Positions 43,507 through 53,667 of a DNA stretch of 64,000 nucleotides are shown here, piece after piece. Source of the DNA: Streptomyces sp. NBC_00236. Its GTDB lineage: Bacteria > Actinomycetota > Actinomycetes > Streptomycetales > Streptomycetaceae. The translations under genes and the position numbers were made by a program. The stretch spans positions 6,262,001 through 6,326,000 of the forward strand of contig NZ_CP108100.1 of NCBI RefSeq assembly GCF_036195045.1, given 5' to 3'. The stretch's first letter is position 1, and the number at the start of each line of letters is the position of its first letter. Under the pieces are notes generated by a model that saw only the letters and a program-made list of their open reading frames with translations, had not been told where the DNA came from and searched no databases.

Positions 43507-44754
43507 GTGACCGTCATCCATGTCCCCGGTTCCAAGTCCGTCACCGCGCGCGCCCTCTTCCTGGCCGCCGCCGCGAACGGCACCAGCACCCTTGTACGTC
43601 CGCTGACCTCGGACGACACCGAAGGCTTCGCGGAAGGACTCACCGCCCTCGGCTACGCCGTCGAGCGGGGAGCGGAGTCCTGGCGCATCACGGGCCGGCC
43701 CTCCGGTCCTGCCGCCACGGACGCCGACGTCTACTGCCGGGACGGCGCGACCACCGCCCGGTTCCTGCCGACCCTCGCGGCGGCGGGCGCCCGCGGCAGC
43801 TACCGCTTCGACGCCTCCGCCCAGATGCGCCGGCGCCCCCTCGCCCCGCTCACCGAGGCGCTGCGCACGCTCGGCGTCGACCTCCGCCACGAGGCCGCCG
43901 AGGGCCACCACCCGCTGCACATCGAGGCCGCCGGCATCAAGGGCGGCGAACTGACCCTGGACGCCGGGCAGTCCAGCCAGTACCTCACCGCGCTGCTGAT
44001 GCTCGGACCACTGACGGCGGAGGGCCTCACGATCACCGTCACCGACCTGGTGTCGGCGCCGTACATCGAGATCACCCTCGCGATGATGCGGAGCTTCGGC
44101 GTCGAGGTCACCCGCGGCGGCCCCGGCGACACCGTCTTCACGGTGCCGCCCGGCGGCTACCGGGCCACCACGTACGCCATCGAGCCCGACGCCTCCACCG
44201 CAAGCTACTTCTTCGCGGCTGCGGCGCTCACGGGCCGCGAGGTCACCGTCCCCGGCCTCGGAGAGGGCGCCCTCCAGGGGGATCTGCGCTTCGTCGACGT
44301 GCTGCGCCGCATGGGCGCGGAGGTGCACATGACGACCGACGCCACGACGGTCCGCTCCACCGGCCGGCTCGGCGGTCTCACCGTCAACATGCGTGACATC
44401 TCCGACACCATGCCGACGCTCGCCGCGATCGCCCCCTTCGCCTCGGGGCCCGTCCGCATCGAGGACGTCGGCAACACCCGGGTCAAGGAGTGCGACCGCC
44501 TGGAGGCCTGCGCCCAGAACCTGCGGCGGATGGGCATCACGGTCACGACCGGTCCGGACTGGATCGAGATCCTTCCGGGCACCCCGCGTCCCACGGAGAT
44601 CACGACCCACGGCGACCACCGCATCGTCATGTCCTTCGCCGTCACCGCCCTGCGGACGCCCGGCATCACGTACGACGACCCCGGCTGCGTACGCAAGACG
44701 TTCCCCCGGTTCCACGAGGTCTTCGCCGGGTTCGCCGACCTCCTGCACGGATAG
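43507..44754 (+). CDS. 3-phosphoshikimate 1-carboxyvinyltransferase (EPSP synthase) homologue, atypical
   Basis: An EPSP-synthase-fold protein of 415 residues, from GTG 43507. It has the N-terminal PGSKSVTARALFLAAA (K10, S11, R15 in the substrate site), the NMRDISDTMPTLA catalytic-Asp segment, RVKECDRLEA, and C-terminal DHRIVMSFAV. Two key places differ from typical AroA: the phosphoenolpyruvate loop reads CRDGATTARFL (77-87) instead of LGNAGTAMRPL, with Ala at the position of E. coli Gly96, and the signature has KECDR for KESDR. It is not next to other aro genes, so it is probably a second copy or a paralogue with another role. Confidence 0.85.
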   Translation: MTVIHVPGSKSVTARALFLAAAANGTSTLVRPLTSDDTEGFAEGLTALGYAVERGAESWRITGRPSGPAATDADVYCRDGATTARFLPTLAAAGARGSYRFDASAQMRRRPLAPLTEALRTLGVDLRHEAAEGHHPLHIEAAGIKGGELTLDAGQSSQYLTALLMLGPLTAEGLTITVTDLVSAPYIEITLAMMRSFGVEVTRGGPGDTVFTVPPGGYRATTYAIEPDASTASYFFAAAALTGREVTVPGLGEGALQGDLRFVDVLRRMGAEVHMTTDATTVRSTGRLGGLTVNMRDISDTMPTLAAIAPFASGPVRIEDVGNTRVKECDRLEACAQNLRRMGITVTTGPDWIEILPGTPRPTEITTHGDHRIVMSFAVTALRTPGITYDDPGCVRKTFPRFHEVFAGFADLLHG

Positions 44755-44814
44755 GGCTGCGGGCCGGAACGACCTCCGGGCACGAGCCGGTGCGGGGCGG
44801 CTAGGCTGCGCGGC

Positions 44815-45309
44815 ATGATGTCCGCCTCCGATGTACTGTCCGTCCTCTCCGTGGCGCGCGAGGCCGGTGCGGATGTGGTGATCGCCGGCGGCTGGGGTAT
44901 CGACGCGCTGCTCGGCAAGGAGACCCGCAGCCACAAGGATCTCGATCTGCTGCACCGCCGCGAGCAGGAACCCGCGCTCGTCGCCGCCCTGACGGCGGCC
45001 GGATACACGCAGACGCTCGACTGGCGCCCCGCACGGTTCGTCCTCAGCCACCCGGCCGGGCAGGAAATCGACCTGCATCCCTTGCAGTTCGCCCCCGACG
45101 GGTCGGCCATCCAGTCCTCGCTCGATCCGGAGAAGCCGTTCCGCTACCCGGCGGAGTGCTTCGTCACCGGCACCATCGCGGGGACGCGGGTGCACTGCAT
45201 CTCGGTCGGGCAGCAGGTCGAGTTCCACCAGGGATACGAGCCCGGCGAGGCCGACCTGCACGACATGGACCGGCTCCGCAGGGAGTTCGGTGTGGCCACG
45301 CATTTCTGA
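44815..45309 (+). CDS. nucleotidyltransferase-fold protein (lincosamide/aminoglycoside type)
   Basis: A 164-residue protein with the minimal nucleotidyltransferase pattern: AGGWGIDALLGKETRSHKDLDL (24-45), where GGW and the paired acidic residues D42 and D44 would bind metal and NTP. This resembles LinA/ANT(2'')-type antibiotic adenylyltransferases and related proteins of unknown substrate. The C-terminal YEPGEADLHDMDRLRREFG is also seen in that family. Function as a resistance gene is unproved; many soil actinobacteria carry silent or unrelated members. There is no clear ribosome binding site before the ATG ATG start. Confidence 0.75.
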   Translation: MMSASDVLSVLSVAREAGADVVIAGGWGIDALLGKETRSHKDLDLLHRREQEPALVAALTAAGYTQTLDWRPARFVLSHPAGQEIDLHPLQFAPDGSAIQSSLDPEKPFRYPAECFVTGTIAGTRVHCISVGQQVEFHQGYEPGEADLHDMDRLRREFGVATHF

Positions 45310-45413
45310 GCCGGCCGGTGACCTCGACCGACGGAACGCGGCACGAGCGAGCACCGGCCCACGCGCACGACGAAGCACCAGGGAAATCGGGGACCAGGGA
45401 AATGGGGACAGGC

Positions 45414-46178
45414 ATGTACGGGGTGAGGAACCTGCGGGGCCGACGGCGCGGGCCGGCGGTCGTGGGGATGGTGGCCGTGATGGCGCTGGGCATGTCCGCC
45501 TGCGGCAGCGACGACGGCCCGGACGGCTCCGCCGGTGCGAAGAAGGACGGCAAGGCCTCGGCCGCACCCTCCGCGCCCGCGGCACCCGACGAGGCCCGCC
45601 TGAAGGCCGCGTCGTTCACCGACGGCGAGAAGGTCGGCACGTACACGGCCTCCGAGTACGTCCTCGACGGCCCGCTCGGCGACGCGTACACCGCCGTCCC
45701 CGACGGCTGCCAGCCGCTGGTCAGCCTCTCCGGCGAGGTCAGCGACCCGGACCCGGCCGCCGAGGTCCAGCGCAAGGTCGACGTCCCGGACGAGATGCTG
45801 GGCGTCACCGTCGACGTCACCCTGCGCAGCTACGCCGGCGGCGGCGCCGCCACCGTCATGAAGGCCCTCGACAAGGCCGGCCGTGACTGCGCCGGCGGCT
45901 TCACCGAGCAGCGGGCCGTCGCTGCCGCGAAGTACCTGAAGGCCGAGCCCGCCAAGGCCCCCGCATTCGCGGCCGAGGCCGACGAGGCGAAGGCTTACCG
46001 CTTCACCATCCTCGACGTGAAGGGGCAGCAGAAGCTGTACGAGTACCTCACCGTCGTCCGCTCCGGCTCCACGACCCTCTCGTTCCGGGCGGAGATCACC
46101 TCCACCGAGGACATCGGCGGGGTGCCTCCCGAGGTGATGGCCGCCCAGTGGGCGAAGTTCCGCGCGGCGAAGGGCTGA
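45414..46178 (+). CDS. putative lipoprotein of unknown function
   Basis: A 254-residue precursor with an N-terminal basic segment (RNLRGRRRG), hydrophobic core and lipobox GMSAC, followed by a Gly/Ser/Ala/Lys linker. The mature domain (from about residue 65) is soluble, with two conserved-looking cysteines (DGCQPLVSL and AGRDCAGGF) that may form a disulfide. I do not recognise the fold. ATG 45414 has GGGGA 5 bp upstream; ATG 45402 is also in frame. It precedes dxr by 82 bp in the same direction but need not be functionally linked. Confidence 0.78.
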   Translation: MYGVRNLRGRRRGPAVVGMVAVMALGMSACGSDDGPDGSAGAKKDGKASAAPSAPAAPDEARLKAASFTDGEKVGTYTASEYVLDGPLGDAYTAVPDGCQPLVSLSGEVSDPDPAAEVQRKVDVPDEMLGVTVDVTLRSYAGGGAATVMKALDKAGRDCAGGFTEQRAVAAAKYLKAEPAKAPAFAAEADEAKAYRFTILDVKGQQKLYEYLTVVRSGSTTLSFRAEITSTEDIGGVPPEVMAAQWAKFRAAKG

Positions 46179-46260
46179 GGGCGCGATGAGCGAGCAGCCA
46201 GGACACGGCGCGGGGGGCGCGCTGTCCACGCGCACAGCCGAAGCGGCAACAATGGGGGGC

Positions 46261-47514
46261 ATGAGCGACAGCCCCGCCCCCCTCGCCGACCCGCACCTCG
46301 TCTTCGACGCCGTGGAAGGCCGCCGGGATCTCGTCATCCTCGGCTCCACCGGGTCCATCGGCACCCAGGCCATCGACCTGGTGCTGCGCAACCCCGACCG
46401 CTTCCGCGTCACCGCGCTCTCCGCGGCGGGCGGCCGGGTCGCCCTCCTCGCCGAGCAGGCGCACCGACTGAGGGTGCGCACGGTCGCCGTCGCCTCTCCC
46501 GACGCGGTGCCGGCCCTGCGCGAGGCCCTGCGCAAGGAGTACGGAGCGGGAGAACAGCCTCCCGAGATCCTGGCCGGACCCGACGCCGCCGCACAGCTGG
46601 CCGGCAGCGACTGCCACACCGTGCTGAACGGGATCACCGGCTCGATCGGTCTCGCCCCCACCCTGGCCGCGCTGAAGGCGGGCCGCACGCTGGCGCTCGC
46701 CAACAAGGAGTCGCTGATCGTCGGCGGCCCCCTGGTCAAGGCGCTCGCCGCCCCGGGCCAGATCATCCCGGTCGACTCCGAACACGCCGCGCTCTTCCAG
46801 GCGCTCGCGGCCGGCAAGCGCGCCGATGTGCGCAGGCTCGTCGTCACCGCGTCCGGCGGCCCGTTCCGGGGACGTACGAGGAGCGAGCTCGCCGACGTCA
46901 CGCGGGAACAGGCCCTCAACCACCCGACCTGGGCCATGGGCCCGGTCATCACGGTCAATTCGGCCACCCTGGTCAACAAGGGTCTTGAGGTCATCGAGGC
47001 GCACCTCCTCTACGACATCCCCTTCGACCGCATCGAGGTCGTGGTCCACCCCCAGTCGTACGTCCACTCCATGGTCGAGTTCACCGACGGCTCCACCCTC
47101 GCCCAGGCCACCCCGCCCGACATGCGCGGACCGATCGCCATCGGACTCGGGTGGCCGCAGCGCGTCCCGGACGCGGCGCCCGCCTTCGACTGGACGAAGG
47201 CCTCCACGTGGGAGTTCTTCCCGCTCGACACGGAGGCCTTCCCGTCCGTCGGACTCGCCCGGCACGTGGGCACGCTCGGCGGCACCGCCCCGGCGGTGTT
47301 CAACGCGGCGAACGAGGAGTGCGTGGACGCGTTCCTGGACGGGCGGCTGGCGTTCAACGGCATCATGGACACGGTCACCGCGGTGGTGTCCGAGCACGGA
47401 ACGCCCGCGACGGGAACTTCGCTGACGGTCGCGGACGTCCTTGAAGCGGAAGCCTGGGCACGGACCCGGGCCCGGGAACTCTCGGCCAAGGCCACCGCGG
47501 AGGCGCGCGCATGA
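46261..47514 (+). CDS. dxr: 1-deoxy-D-xylulose 5-phosphate reductoisomerase
   Basis: The first committed enzyme of the MEP isoprenoid pathway, converting DXP to MEP with NADPH. The 417-residue protein has the NADPH-binding [11 protein letters not shown] (26-36), [23 protein letters not shown], the substrate/metal-site TASGGPFRG and [30 protein letters not shown] 46261 is chosen because a GGGGGG ribosome binding site precedes it; ATG 46186 is in frame upstream. It overlaps the next gene by 4 bp (ATGA), and ispG follows one gene later. Confidence 0.97.
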   Translation: MSDSPAPLADPHLVFDAVEGRRDLVILGSTGSIGTQAIDLVLRNPDRFRVTALSAAGGRVALLAEQAHRLRVRTVAVASPDAVPALREALRKEYGAGEQPPEILAGPDAAAQLAGSDCHTVLNGITGSIGLAPTLAALKAGRTLALANKESLIVGGPLVKALAAPGQIIPVDSEHAALFQALAAGKRADVRRLVVTASGGPFRGRTRSELADVTREQALNHPTWAMGPVITVNSATLVNKGLEVIEAHLLYDIPFDRIEVVVHPQSYVHSMVEFTDGSTLAQATPPDMRGPIAIGLGWPQRVPDAAPAFDWTKASTWEFFPLDTEAFPSVGLARHVGTLGGTAPAVFNAANEECVDAFLDGRLAFNGIMDTVTAVVSEHGTPATGTSLTVADVLEAEAWARTRARELSAKATAEARA

Positions 47515-48821
47515 GTATGACGACGATCCTGCTGACGATTCTCGGCATCGCCGTCTTCGCCGTCGGCCTGCTGTTCTCCATCGCCTGGCACGAGCTGGGC
47601 CACCTGTCGACGGCGAAGCTCTTCGGTATCCGCGTCCCCCAGTACATGGTCGGCTTCGGTCCTACGGTCTGGTCGCGGAAGAAGGGCGACACGGAGTACG
47701 GGATCAAGGCCATCCCGGCCGGCGGCTACATCCGCATGATCGGGATGTTCCCGCCGGGACCGGACGGAAGGCTGGAGGCCCGCTCCACCTCGCCGTGGCG
47801 CGGCATGATCGAGGACGCCAGGTCCGCCGCCTTCGAGGAGCTGGAAGAAGGCGACGAGAAGCGGCTCTTCTACACGCGCAAGCCGTGGAAGCGCGTCATC
47901 GTCATGTTCGCCGGCCCTTTCATGAACCTGATCCTGGCCGTGGCGATCTTCCTCGGCGTGGCCATGACCTTCGGATTCCAGACGCAGACGACCGACGTCG
48001 CGGGCGTCCAGAAGTGCGTGATCTCCCAGAGCGAGAAGCGGGAGACCTGCAAGAAGTCCGACCCGGTCTCGCCCGCGCAGGCCGCCGGCCTGAAGGTGGG
48101 CGACAAGATCGTCGCCTTCAACGGCCAGAAGATCGACGAGTGGTCCGTCCTCTCCGACAAGATCCGCGACACGATCGGCCCCGCCACCATCACGGTCCGG
48201 CGCGACGGGCAGGAGAAGACCCTCCACGCCGTGCTGAAGAAGAACGCCGTGCTGAAGAAGGACTCCGACGGCGAGGTGGTCCCGGGGGAGTACGTCTCCG
48301 CCGGCTACCTCGGCTTCGCGGCGCAGAGCGAGATCGTCCCGCTCTCCTTCGGTGACTCCGTCGTCCGCATGGGCGACATGATTGAGAACGGTGTCGACTC
48401 GATCATCGCCCTGCCGTCCAAGATCCCGGCCCTGTGGGACGCGGCCTTCTCGGACGGAGAGCGCGCGGACGACTCCCCGGTGGGCGTCGTCGGCGCGGCC
48501 AGGATCGGCGGCGAGGTGATGAACCTGGACGTGCCGGCGCAGAACCAGATCGCGATGATGCTGTTCCTGCTGTCCGGCTTCAACCTCTCGCTGTTCCTCT
48601 TCAACATGCTGCCGCTGCTGCCGCTCGACGGCGGCCACATCGCGGGGGCCCTGTGGGAGGCGCTGCGGCGCAACGCCGCGCGGCTCTTCAAGCGCCCCGA
48701 CCCCGGCCCGTTCGACGTGGCCAAGCTGATGCCGGTCGCCTATGTGGTCGCCGGGGTGTTCATCTGCTTCACCCTGCTCGTCCTGGTCGCCGACGTCGTC
48801 AACCCGGTCAAGATCTCCTGA
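47511..48821 (+). CDS. site-2 intramembrane zinc metalloprotease (RseP/RIP family)
   Basis: A 436-residue membrane protease. It has the zinc motif HELGH (27-31) in the first membrane helix, a PDZ domain in the middle (about residues 170-260, [19 protein letters not shown]), and the C-terminal [12 protein letters not shown] motif in the later helices. It cleaves membrane-embedded substrates such as anti-sigma factors or signal peptide remnants. It is translationally coupled to dxr (4-bp overlap) and followed by ispG, the usual order in Streptomyces. Confidence 0.95.
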   Translation: MSMTTILLTILGIAVFAVGLLFSIAWHELGHLSTAKLFGIRVPQYMVGFGPTVWSRKKGDTEYGIKAIPAGGYIRMIGMFPPGPDGRLEARSTSPWRGMIEDARSAAFEELEEGDEKRLFYTRKPWKRVIVMFAGPFMNLILAVAIFLGVAMTFGFQTQTTDVAGVQKCVISQSEKRETCKKSDPVSPAQAAGLKVGDKIVAFNGQKIDEWSVLSDKIRDTIGPATITVRRDGQEKTLHAVLKKNAVLKKDSDGEVVPGEYVSAGYLGFAAQSEIVPLSFGDSVVRMGDMIENGVDSIIALPSKIPALWDAAFSDGERADDSPVGVVGAARIGGEVMNLDVPAQNQIAMMLFLLSGFNLSLFLFNMLPLLPLDGGHIAGALWEALRRNAARLFKRPDPGPFDVAKLMPVAYVVAGVFICFTLLVLVADVVNPVKIS

Positions 48822-48882
48822 CCGGGCCGACCGGGCCGTCCTGGGGGCGCCTGTACCCCGAGTGACGGCGGATGCGCACGGT

Positions 48883-48921
48883 GCGTCCGGGACCCCATAT
48901 TTTGCCCGGGTTCCCGGACGC
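48883..48921 (+). terminator. hairpin between rseP and ispG
   Basis: A perfect 10-bp stem GCGTCCGGGA/TCCCGGACGC with a 19-nt AT-containing loop lies 62 bp after rseP and 94 bp before ispG. It could terminate the dxr-rseP transcript or act as a leader structure for ispG. Confidence 0.5.
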
Positions 48922-49014
48922 GGTGTGCTTCACGCCGGGCTCGGTGCCGTAACCTCGAAGGCCGGAGCCCGCCGACTTCGGGACCTCGATCCACACCTTG
49001 GGGATGCTCAGCGC

Positions 49015-50169
49015 ATGACTGCGATTTCTCTCGGAATGCCCACCGTTCCGACCCAGCTCGCCGTACGGCGGGTCAGCCGCAAGATCCAGGTCGGGTCGGT
49101 GGCGGTCGGTGGGGACGCGCCGGTTTCGGTGCAGTCGATGACGACGACGCGTACGTCGGACATCGGTGCCACGCTTCAGCAGATCGCGGAGCTGACCGCC
49201 TCGGGCTGTCAGATCGTGCGGGTGGCGTGCCCGACCCAGGACGACGCGGACGCTCTCGCGACGATCGCGTCGAAGTCGCAGATCCCGGTGATCGCCGACA
49301 TCCACTTCCAGCCGAAGTACGTGTTCGCCGCGATCGACGCGGGCTGCGCGGCGGTCCGGGTGAACCCCGGGAACATCAAGCAGTTCGACGACAAGGTCAA
49401 GGAGATCGCGCGCGCGGCGAACGATGCCGGCACGCCGATCCGGATCGGCGTGAACGCCGGTTCGCTGGACGCGCGACTGCTGAAGAAGTACGGCAAGGCC
49501 ACGCCCGAGGCGCTGGTGGAGTCGGCACTGTGGGAGGCGTCCCTCTTCGAGGAGCACGGCTTCCGGGACATCAAGATCTCGGTCAAGCACAACGACCCCG
49601 TCGTGATGGTCAACGCCTACCGGCAGCTCGCCGCCCAGTGCGACTACCCGCTGCACCTCGGCGTGACCGAGGCCGGCCCGGCGTTCCAGGGCACCATCAA
49701 GTCGGCCGTCGCCTTCGGCGCGCTGCTGAGCGAGGGCATCGGTGACACGATCCGCGTCTCGCTGTCGGCGCCGCCGGCCGAGGAGGTCAAGGTCGGGCTC
49801 CAGATCCTGGAGTCGCTGAACCTGAAGCAGCGGCGGCTGGAGATCGTGTCCTGCCCGTCGTGCGGCCGTGCGCAGGTCGACGTGTACAAGCTGGCCGACC
49901 AGGTGAGCGCGGGCCTCGAAGGCATGGAGGTCCCGCTGCGCGTCGCCGTGATGGGCTGTGTCGTCAACGGCCCCGGCGAGGCACGCGAGGCCGACCTGGG
50001 CGTCGCCTCGGGCAACGGCAAGGGCCAGATCTTCGTCAAGGGCGAGATCATCAAGACCGTGCCCGAGTCGAAGATCGTCGAGACCCTCATCGAGGAAGCC
50101 CTCAAGATCGCCGAGCAGATGGAGAAGGACGGCATCGCCTCGGGCGAGCCCGAGGTCTCCATCAGCTGA
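49015..50169 (+). CDS. ispG: (E)-4-hydroxy-3-methylbut-2-enyl-diphosphate synthase (flavodoxin)
   Basis: IspG (GcpE), a [4Fe-4S] enzyme of the MEP pathway that makes HMBPP from MEcPP. The 384-residue protein has the N-terminal [16 protein letters not shown] and [28 protein letters not shown], and cluster ligands in SCPSCGRAQ and [15 protein letters not shown] 49015 gives the standard N-terminus. It is followed by a strong terminator. With dxr it accounts for two isoprenoid steps in the window. Confidence 0.97.
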   Translation: MTAISLGMPTVPTQLAVRRVSRKIQVGSVAVGGDAPVSVQSMTTTRTSDIGATLQQIAELTASGCQIVRVACPTQDDADALATIASKSQIPVIADIHFQPKYVFAAIDAGCAAVRVNPGNIKQFDDKVKEIARAANDAGTPIRIGVNAGSLDARLLKKYGKATPEALVESALWEASLFEEHGFRDIKISVKHNDPVVMVNAYRQLAAQCDYPLHLGVTEAGPAFQGTIKSAVAFGALLSEGIGDTIRVSLSAPPAEEVKVGLQILESLNLKQRRLEIVSCPSCGRAQVDVYKLADQVSAGLEGMEVPLRVAVMGCVVNGPGEAREADLGVASGNGKGQIFVKGEIIKTVPESKIVETLIEEALKIAEQMEKDGIASGEPEVSIS

Positions 50170-50184
50170 TCCCATGCCTTCCAC

Positions 50185-50226
50185 GACAGCGCCCCGCCGG
50201 AGGAACCCTCCGTGCGGGGCGCTGTC
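50185..50226 (+). terminator. terminator hairpin after ispG
   Basis: A compound stem of 13 + 6 bp (outer arms 50185-50197 and 50214-50226; inner CGGAGG/CCTCCG, one bulge, AAC loop) 15 bp after the stop. A strong intrinsic terminator. Confidence 0.85.
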
Positions 50227-50337
50227 AGTGAGCGAGGTCACCGGGGATCACAGGGGCTGTTCGCGGCCACGAGCGGCGTCCCTCAGCCTCTTTGGGTACA
50301 GTGCGGAAATCAGCAGACCGCATGGTGAGGCCCCCTC

Positions 50338-51183
50338 GTGTTGACGCAGACCACCACCCGGGTCCTCGAACCCAGCGACCTCGGCGCCGCCCTCGCGGTA
50401 CTGGAGAGCGAACCCGTAGCCAACGCCTTCGTGACCTCCCGGGTCCAGGTCGCAGGCCTCGACCCCTGGCGCCTGGGCGGCGAGATGTGGGGCTGGTACA
50501 CAGGCGGCCACCTGCGGTCGCTCTGCTACTCGGGAGCCAACCTCGTCCCCATCTGCGCCACTCCCGAGGCCGTCCGCGCCTTCGCCGACCGCGCCCGCAG
50601 GGCCGGCCGCCGCTGCTCCTCGATCGTGGGACCGGCCGGGCCCACCGCACAGCTGTGGCGGCTCCTCGAACCGGGCTGGGGCCCCGCCCGCGAGGTCCGG
50701 GCCAACCAGCCGCTCATGGTCACCGAGAGTCCGTCCGCCGACGTGGCACCCGACCCCCTGGTCCGCCGCGTCCGCAAGGACGAGATGGACGTCCTCATGC
50801 CGGCCTGCGTCGCCATGTTCACCGAGGAGGTCGGCATCTCCCCGCTCGCCGGCGACGGCGGACTCCTCTACCAGGCCCGCGTCGCCGAGCTCATCGGCGC
50901 CGGCCGCTCCTTCGCCCGGATCGACGACGGCAAGGTCGTCTTCAAGGCGGAGATCGGCGCCACCACCGCACAGGCCTGCCAGATCCAGGGCGTCTGGGTC
51001 GCCCCCGAGTACCGCGGCCGGGGCCACTCCGAGAGCGGCATGGCAGCCGTCCTGCGGTACGCGCTGGCCGACGTCGCGCCGATCGTCAGCCTGTACGTGA
51101 ACGACTACAACACCCCCGCGCGCAGGGCGTACCGGCGCATCGGCTTCCGCGAGACCGGCGCGTTCATGAGCGTCCTGTTCTGA
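50338..51183 (+). CDS. GNAT N-acetyltransferase with N-terminal DUF4081-like domain
   Basis: A 281-residue protein. The N-terminal half (about 10-140) has VLESEPVANAFVTSRVQ and GGEMWGWYTGG, typical of DUF4081. The C-terminal GNAT half carries the acetyl-CoA loop VWVAPEYRGRGHSESGMAAVLRYAL and ends with ARRAYRRIGFRETGAFMSVLF. The substrate is unknown. GTG 50338 has GAGG about 7 bp upstream. A second acetyltransferase gene follows after 63 bp and may be cotranscribed. Confidence 0.88.
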   Translation: MLTQTTTRVLEPSDLGAALAVLESEPVANAFVTSRVQVAGLDPWRLGGEMWGWYTGGHLRSLCYSGANLVPICATPEAVRAFADRARRAGRRCSSIVGPAGPTAQLWRLLEPGWGPAREVRANQPLMVTESPSADVAPDPLVRRVRKDEMDVLMPACVAMFTEEVGISPLAGDGGLLYQARVAELIGAGRSFARIDDGKVVFKAEIGATTAQACQIQGVWVAPEYRGRGHSESGMAAVLRYALADVAPIVSLYVNDYNTPARRAYRRIGFRETGAFMSVLF

Positions 51184-51246
51184 TCCCGTGGCCGGCCCCG
51201 CACCGGCGCATACCCCGCACCCCGCCACGGACAGTAGGGTCTGCTC

Positions 51247-51822
51247 ATGGCAGCAGCTTCCGGGGGAGCACCCCACACCGCCCGCGTCCGGATCGGGCCG
51301 GTCGATCTCGCCGCACGCGTGGACGAGGCGCTCGCCGTGCAGGCCGTCGCCTTCGGACTCGGCCCCGAGGAGATCGAGGTGCGACGCCACATCGTCCTCA
51401 GACACCTCGACCACCCCTTCGCCCGCGCGCTCGGCGCGCTGACCCCGGACGGCGGCCTTGTCGGGTTCGTCTACGGCATGCCCAACGAGCGCGGCCACTG
51501 GTGGTCCACCGTCGTCGAGCCCCACCTGCGGGCCACCGGCTCGGCCGACTGGCTCGACGACTCGTTCGTGATCACCGAACTCCACGTCCACCCGGAGTTC
51601 CAGAACATGGGCGTCGGACGCAGCCTCATCACCACCATCACGGACGCCGTCGACCAGCCCCGGTCGATCCTCTCCGCCATCGACACGGAGAGTCCCGCAC
51701 GCGGTCTGTACCGATCGCTCGGCTACCGGGACCTCGCCCGGCAGGTGCATTTCCCCAGTGCTCCCATGCCGTACGCGGTCATGGGAGCACCCCTTCCGCT
51801 GCTCCGCCCCGGGCGCGTCTGA
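51247..51822 (+). CDS. GNAT-family acetyltransferase
   Basis: A 191-residue acetyltransferase. The characteristic region is FVITELHVHPEFQNMGVGRSLITTITDA, with the QNMGVGRSL acetyl-CoA loop, followed by SPARGLYRSLGYRDL. The earlier GLVGFVYGMPNERGHWWSTVV strand pattern fits the fold. It is codirectional with the preceding GNAT gene and with proS downstream; a link between them is not evident. Substrate unknown. Confidence 0.88.
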   Translation: MAAASGGAPHTARVRIGPVDLAARVDEALAVQAVAFGLGPEEIEVRRHIVLRHLDHPFARALGALTPDGGLVGFVYGMPNERGHWWSTVVEPHLRATGSADWLDDSFVITELHVHPEFQNMGVGRSLITTITDAVDQPRSILSAIDTESPARGLYRSLGYRDLARQVHFPSAPMPYAVMGAPLPLLRPGRV

Positions 51823-51895
51823 CGCAATCGATTTCCGCCCGCCGGTGCCGCCCGGCTAACCTCCTGCACATCACCCTTCCGAGCAGGAGTTCATC

Positions 51896-53596
51896 ATGGC
51901 CCAGGTCCAGCGCATGTCCCGATTGATGATCAAGACACTGCGCGACGACCCGGCGGACGCCGAGACGCTCAACCACAAGCTCCTCGTCCGCGCCGGATAC
52001 GTACGCCGCACCGCGGCCGGCATCTGGTCCTGGCTGCCGCTCGGCAAGAAGGTCCTGGAGAACATCACCCGCGTCGTCCGCGAGGAGATGGACGCCATCG
52101 GCGGCCAGGAGGTCCTGCTCCCCGCGCTCCTCCCCAAGGAGGCGTACGAGGCGAGCGGCCGGTACGACGAGTACGGCGACCTGCTGTTCCGGCTCCAGGA
52201 CCGCAAGGGCGCCGACTACCTCCTCGGCCCGACGCACGAAGAGGTCTTCACCCAGGTCGTCAAGGACATGTGCTCGTCCTACAAGGACCTGCCCGTGATC
52301 CTGTACCAGATCCAGACCAAGTACCGCGACGAGGCCCGCCCCCGGGCCGGAGTGCTGCGCGGCCGCGAGTTCCAGATGAAGGACTCGTACTCCTTCGACA
52401 CCACCGACGAGGGGCTCGCCGAGGCGTACCAGCTGCACCGCGGCGCCTACATCCGGATCTTCGAGCGGCTCGGCCTCGACCACCGCATCGTCTCCGCGGT
52501 CTCCGGCGCCATGGGCGGCTCCGCCTCCGAGGAGTTCCTCGCCCCCGCGCCCGCCGGTGAGGACACCTTCGTCGACTGCCCGAACTGCGACTACGCCGCC
52601 AACACCGAGGCCGTGACGTTCAACGCCACCCCGGTCGACGGCTCGGCGACCGGTCCCGTCGAGGAGCTGGACACCCCCGACACCCCGACCATCGAGACCC
52701 TCGCCGCCCACCTCGGCGTCCCGGCCTCCGCCACCCTGAAGAACCTCCTGGTCAAGGTCGACGGCGAGATCGTGGCCGTGGGCGTGCCCGGCGACCGCGA
52801 GGTCGACCTCGGCAAGCTCGGCGAGCACCTCACCCCGGCCGTCGTCGAGCTCGTCACCGCCGAGGACTTCGTGGGCCGCCCCGACCTGGTCCGCGGTTAC
52901 GTCGGCCCGCAGGGTCTGGAGAAGGTCCGCTACATCGCCGACCCCCGTGTCGCCGCCGGCACCGCCTGGATCACGGGTGCCAACAAGGAGGGCAAGCACG
53001 CGAAGAACGTCGTCGCGGGCCGCGACTTCGAGGTCGACGACTACCTCGACGTCGTGGTCGTCGAGGCGGGCGACCCCTGCCCCAAGTGCGGCACCGGCCT
53101 CCAGGTGGACCGTGCCATCGAGATCGGCCACATCTTCCAGCTCGGCCGCAAGTACGCCGACATCTTCTCCCTCGACGTGCTCGGCCAGCAGGGCAAGCCC
53201 GTGCGCGTCACGATGGGCTCGTACGGCATCGGCGTCTCCCGCGCGGTGGCCGCGCTCGCCGAGCAGACCGCCGACGACAAGGGCCTGTGCTGGCCCCGTG
53301 AGATCGCCCCGGCCGATGTGCACGTCGTCGCCGCGGGCAAGGCGCTCCAGACGGAGCTCGCCCTCGACGTCTCCGAGAAGCTGAACGCCGCCGGCCTGCG
53401 GGTCCTGGTCGACGACCGCCCGGGCATCTCGCCCGGCGTCAAGTTCACCGACTCCGAGCTCATCGGTGTCCCGAAGATCCTGGTCGCCGGCCGCCGCTCG
53501 GCAGAAGGCGTCCTGGAGCTGAAGGACCGTCGCACCGGCGAGCGCGAGGAGCTCACGGTCGACGAGGCGATCGCCCGCCTCACCGAGCAGGGCTGA
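51896..53596 (+). CDS. proS: prolyl-tRNA synthetase
   Basis: Charges tRNA-Pro; a class II synthetase of 566 residues with the bacterial-type inserted editing domain (about 230-385, including [15 protein letters not shown] and [22 protein letters not shown]). Class II motifs are visible: motif 1 region [18 protein letters not shown], motif 2 [32 protein letters not shown], motif 3 [19 protein letters not shown], then an anticodon-binding domain ([15 protein letters not shown]). ATG 51896 has AGGAGTT upstream. Followed by a long bidirectional terminator. Confidence 0.98.
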   Translation: MAQVQRMSRLMIKTLRDDPADAETLNHKLLVRAGYVRRTAAGIWSWLPLGKKVLENITRVVREEMDAIGGQEVLLPALLPKEAYEASGRYDEYGDLLFRLQDRKGADYLLGPTHEEVFTQVVKDMCSSYKDLPVILYQIQTKYRDEARPRAGVLRGREFQMKDSYSFDTTDEGLAEAYQLHRGAYIRIFERLGLDHRIVSAVSGAMGGSASEEFLAPAPAGEDTFVDCPNCDYAANTEAVTFNATPVDGSATGPVEELDTPDTPTIETLAAHLGVPASATLKNLLVKVDGEIVAVGVPGDREVDLGKLGEHLTPAVVELVTAEDFVGRPDLVRGYVGPQGLEKVRYIADPRVAAGTAWITGANKEGKHAKNVVAGRDFEVDDYLDVVVVEAGDPCPKCGTGLQVDRAIEIGHIFQLGRKYADIFSLDVLGQQGKPVRVTMGSYGIGVSRAVAALAEQTADDKGLCWPREIAPADVHVVAAGKALQTELALDVSEKLNAAGLRVLVDDRPGISPGVKFTDSELIGVPKILVAGRRSAEGVLELKDRRTGEREELTVDEAIARLTEQG

Positions 53597-53606
53597 CCGC
53601 TCCGCC

Positions 53607-53662
53607 GCACATACCGAAGGGCCCCGGCACGGATCTCCGTGCCGGGGCCCTTCGGTATGTGC
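53607..53662. terminator. bidirectional terminator, 27-bp perfect stem
   Basis: Arms 53607-53633 and 53636-53662 are perfectly complementary with two unpaired central bases. It sits 10 bp after proS and 5 bp from the stop of the convergent kinase-like gene, so it serves both. Confidence 0.92.
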
Positions 53663-53667
53663 GGGCC

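Noticed and set aside
41065..45585. 1506-codon open frame on the minus strand
   Set aside because: It runs antisense to the acyl-CoA dehydrogenase, EPSP synthase-like and nucleotidyltransferase genes. It is a product of high GC content, has no start signal and no recognisable domain.
41461..46178. biosynthetic gene cluster (acyl-CoA dehydrogenase, EPSP synthase-like, nucleotidyltransferase)
   Set aside because: No core biosynthetic enzyme is present and a strong terminator separates the first two genes; adjacency looks incidental.
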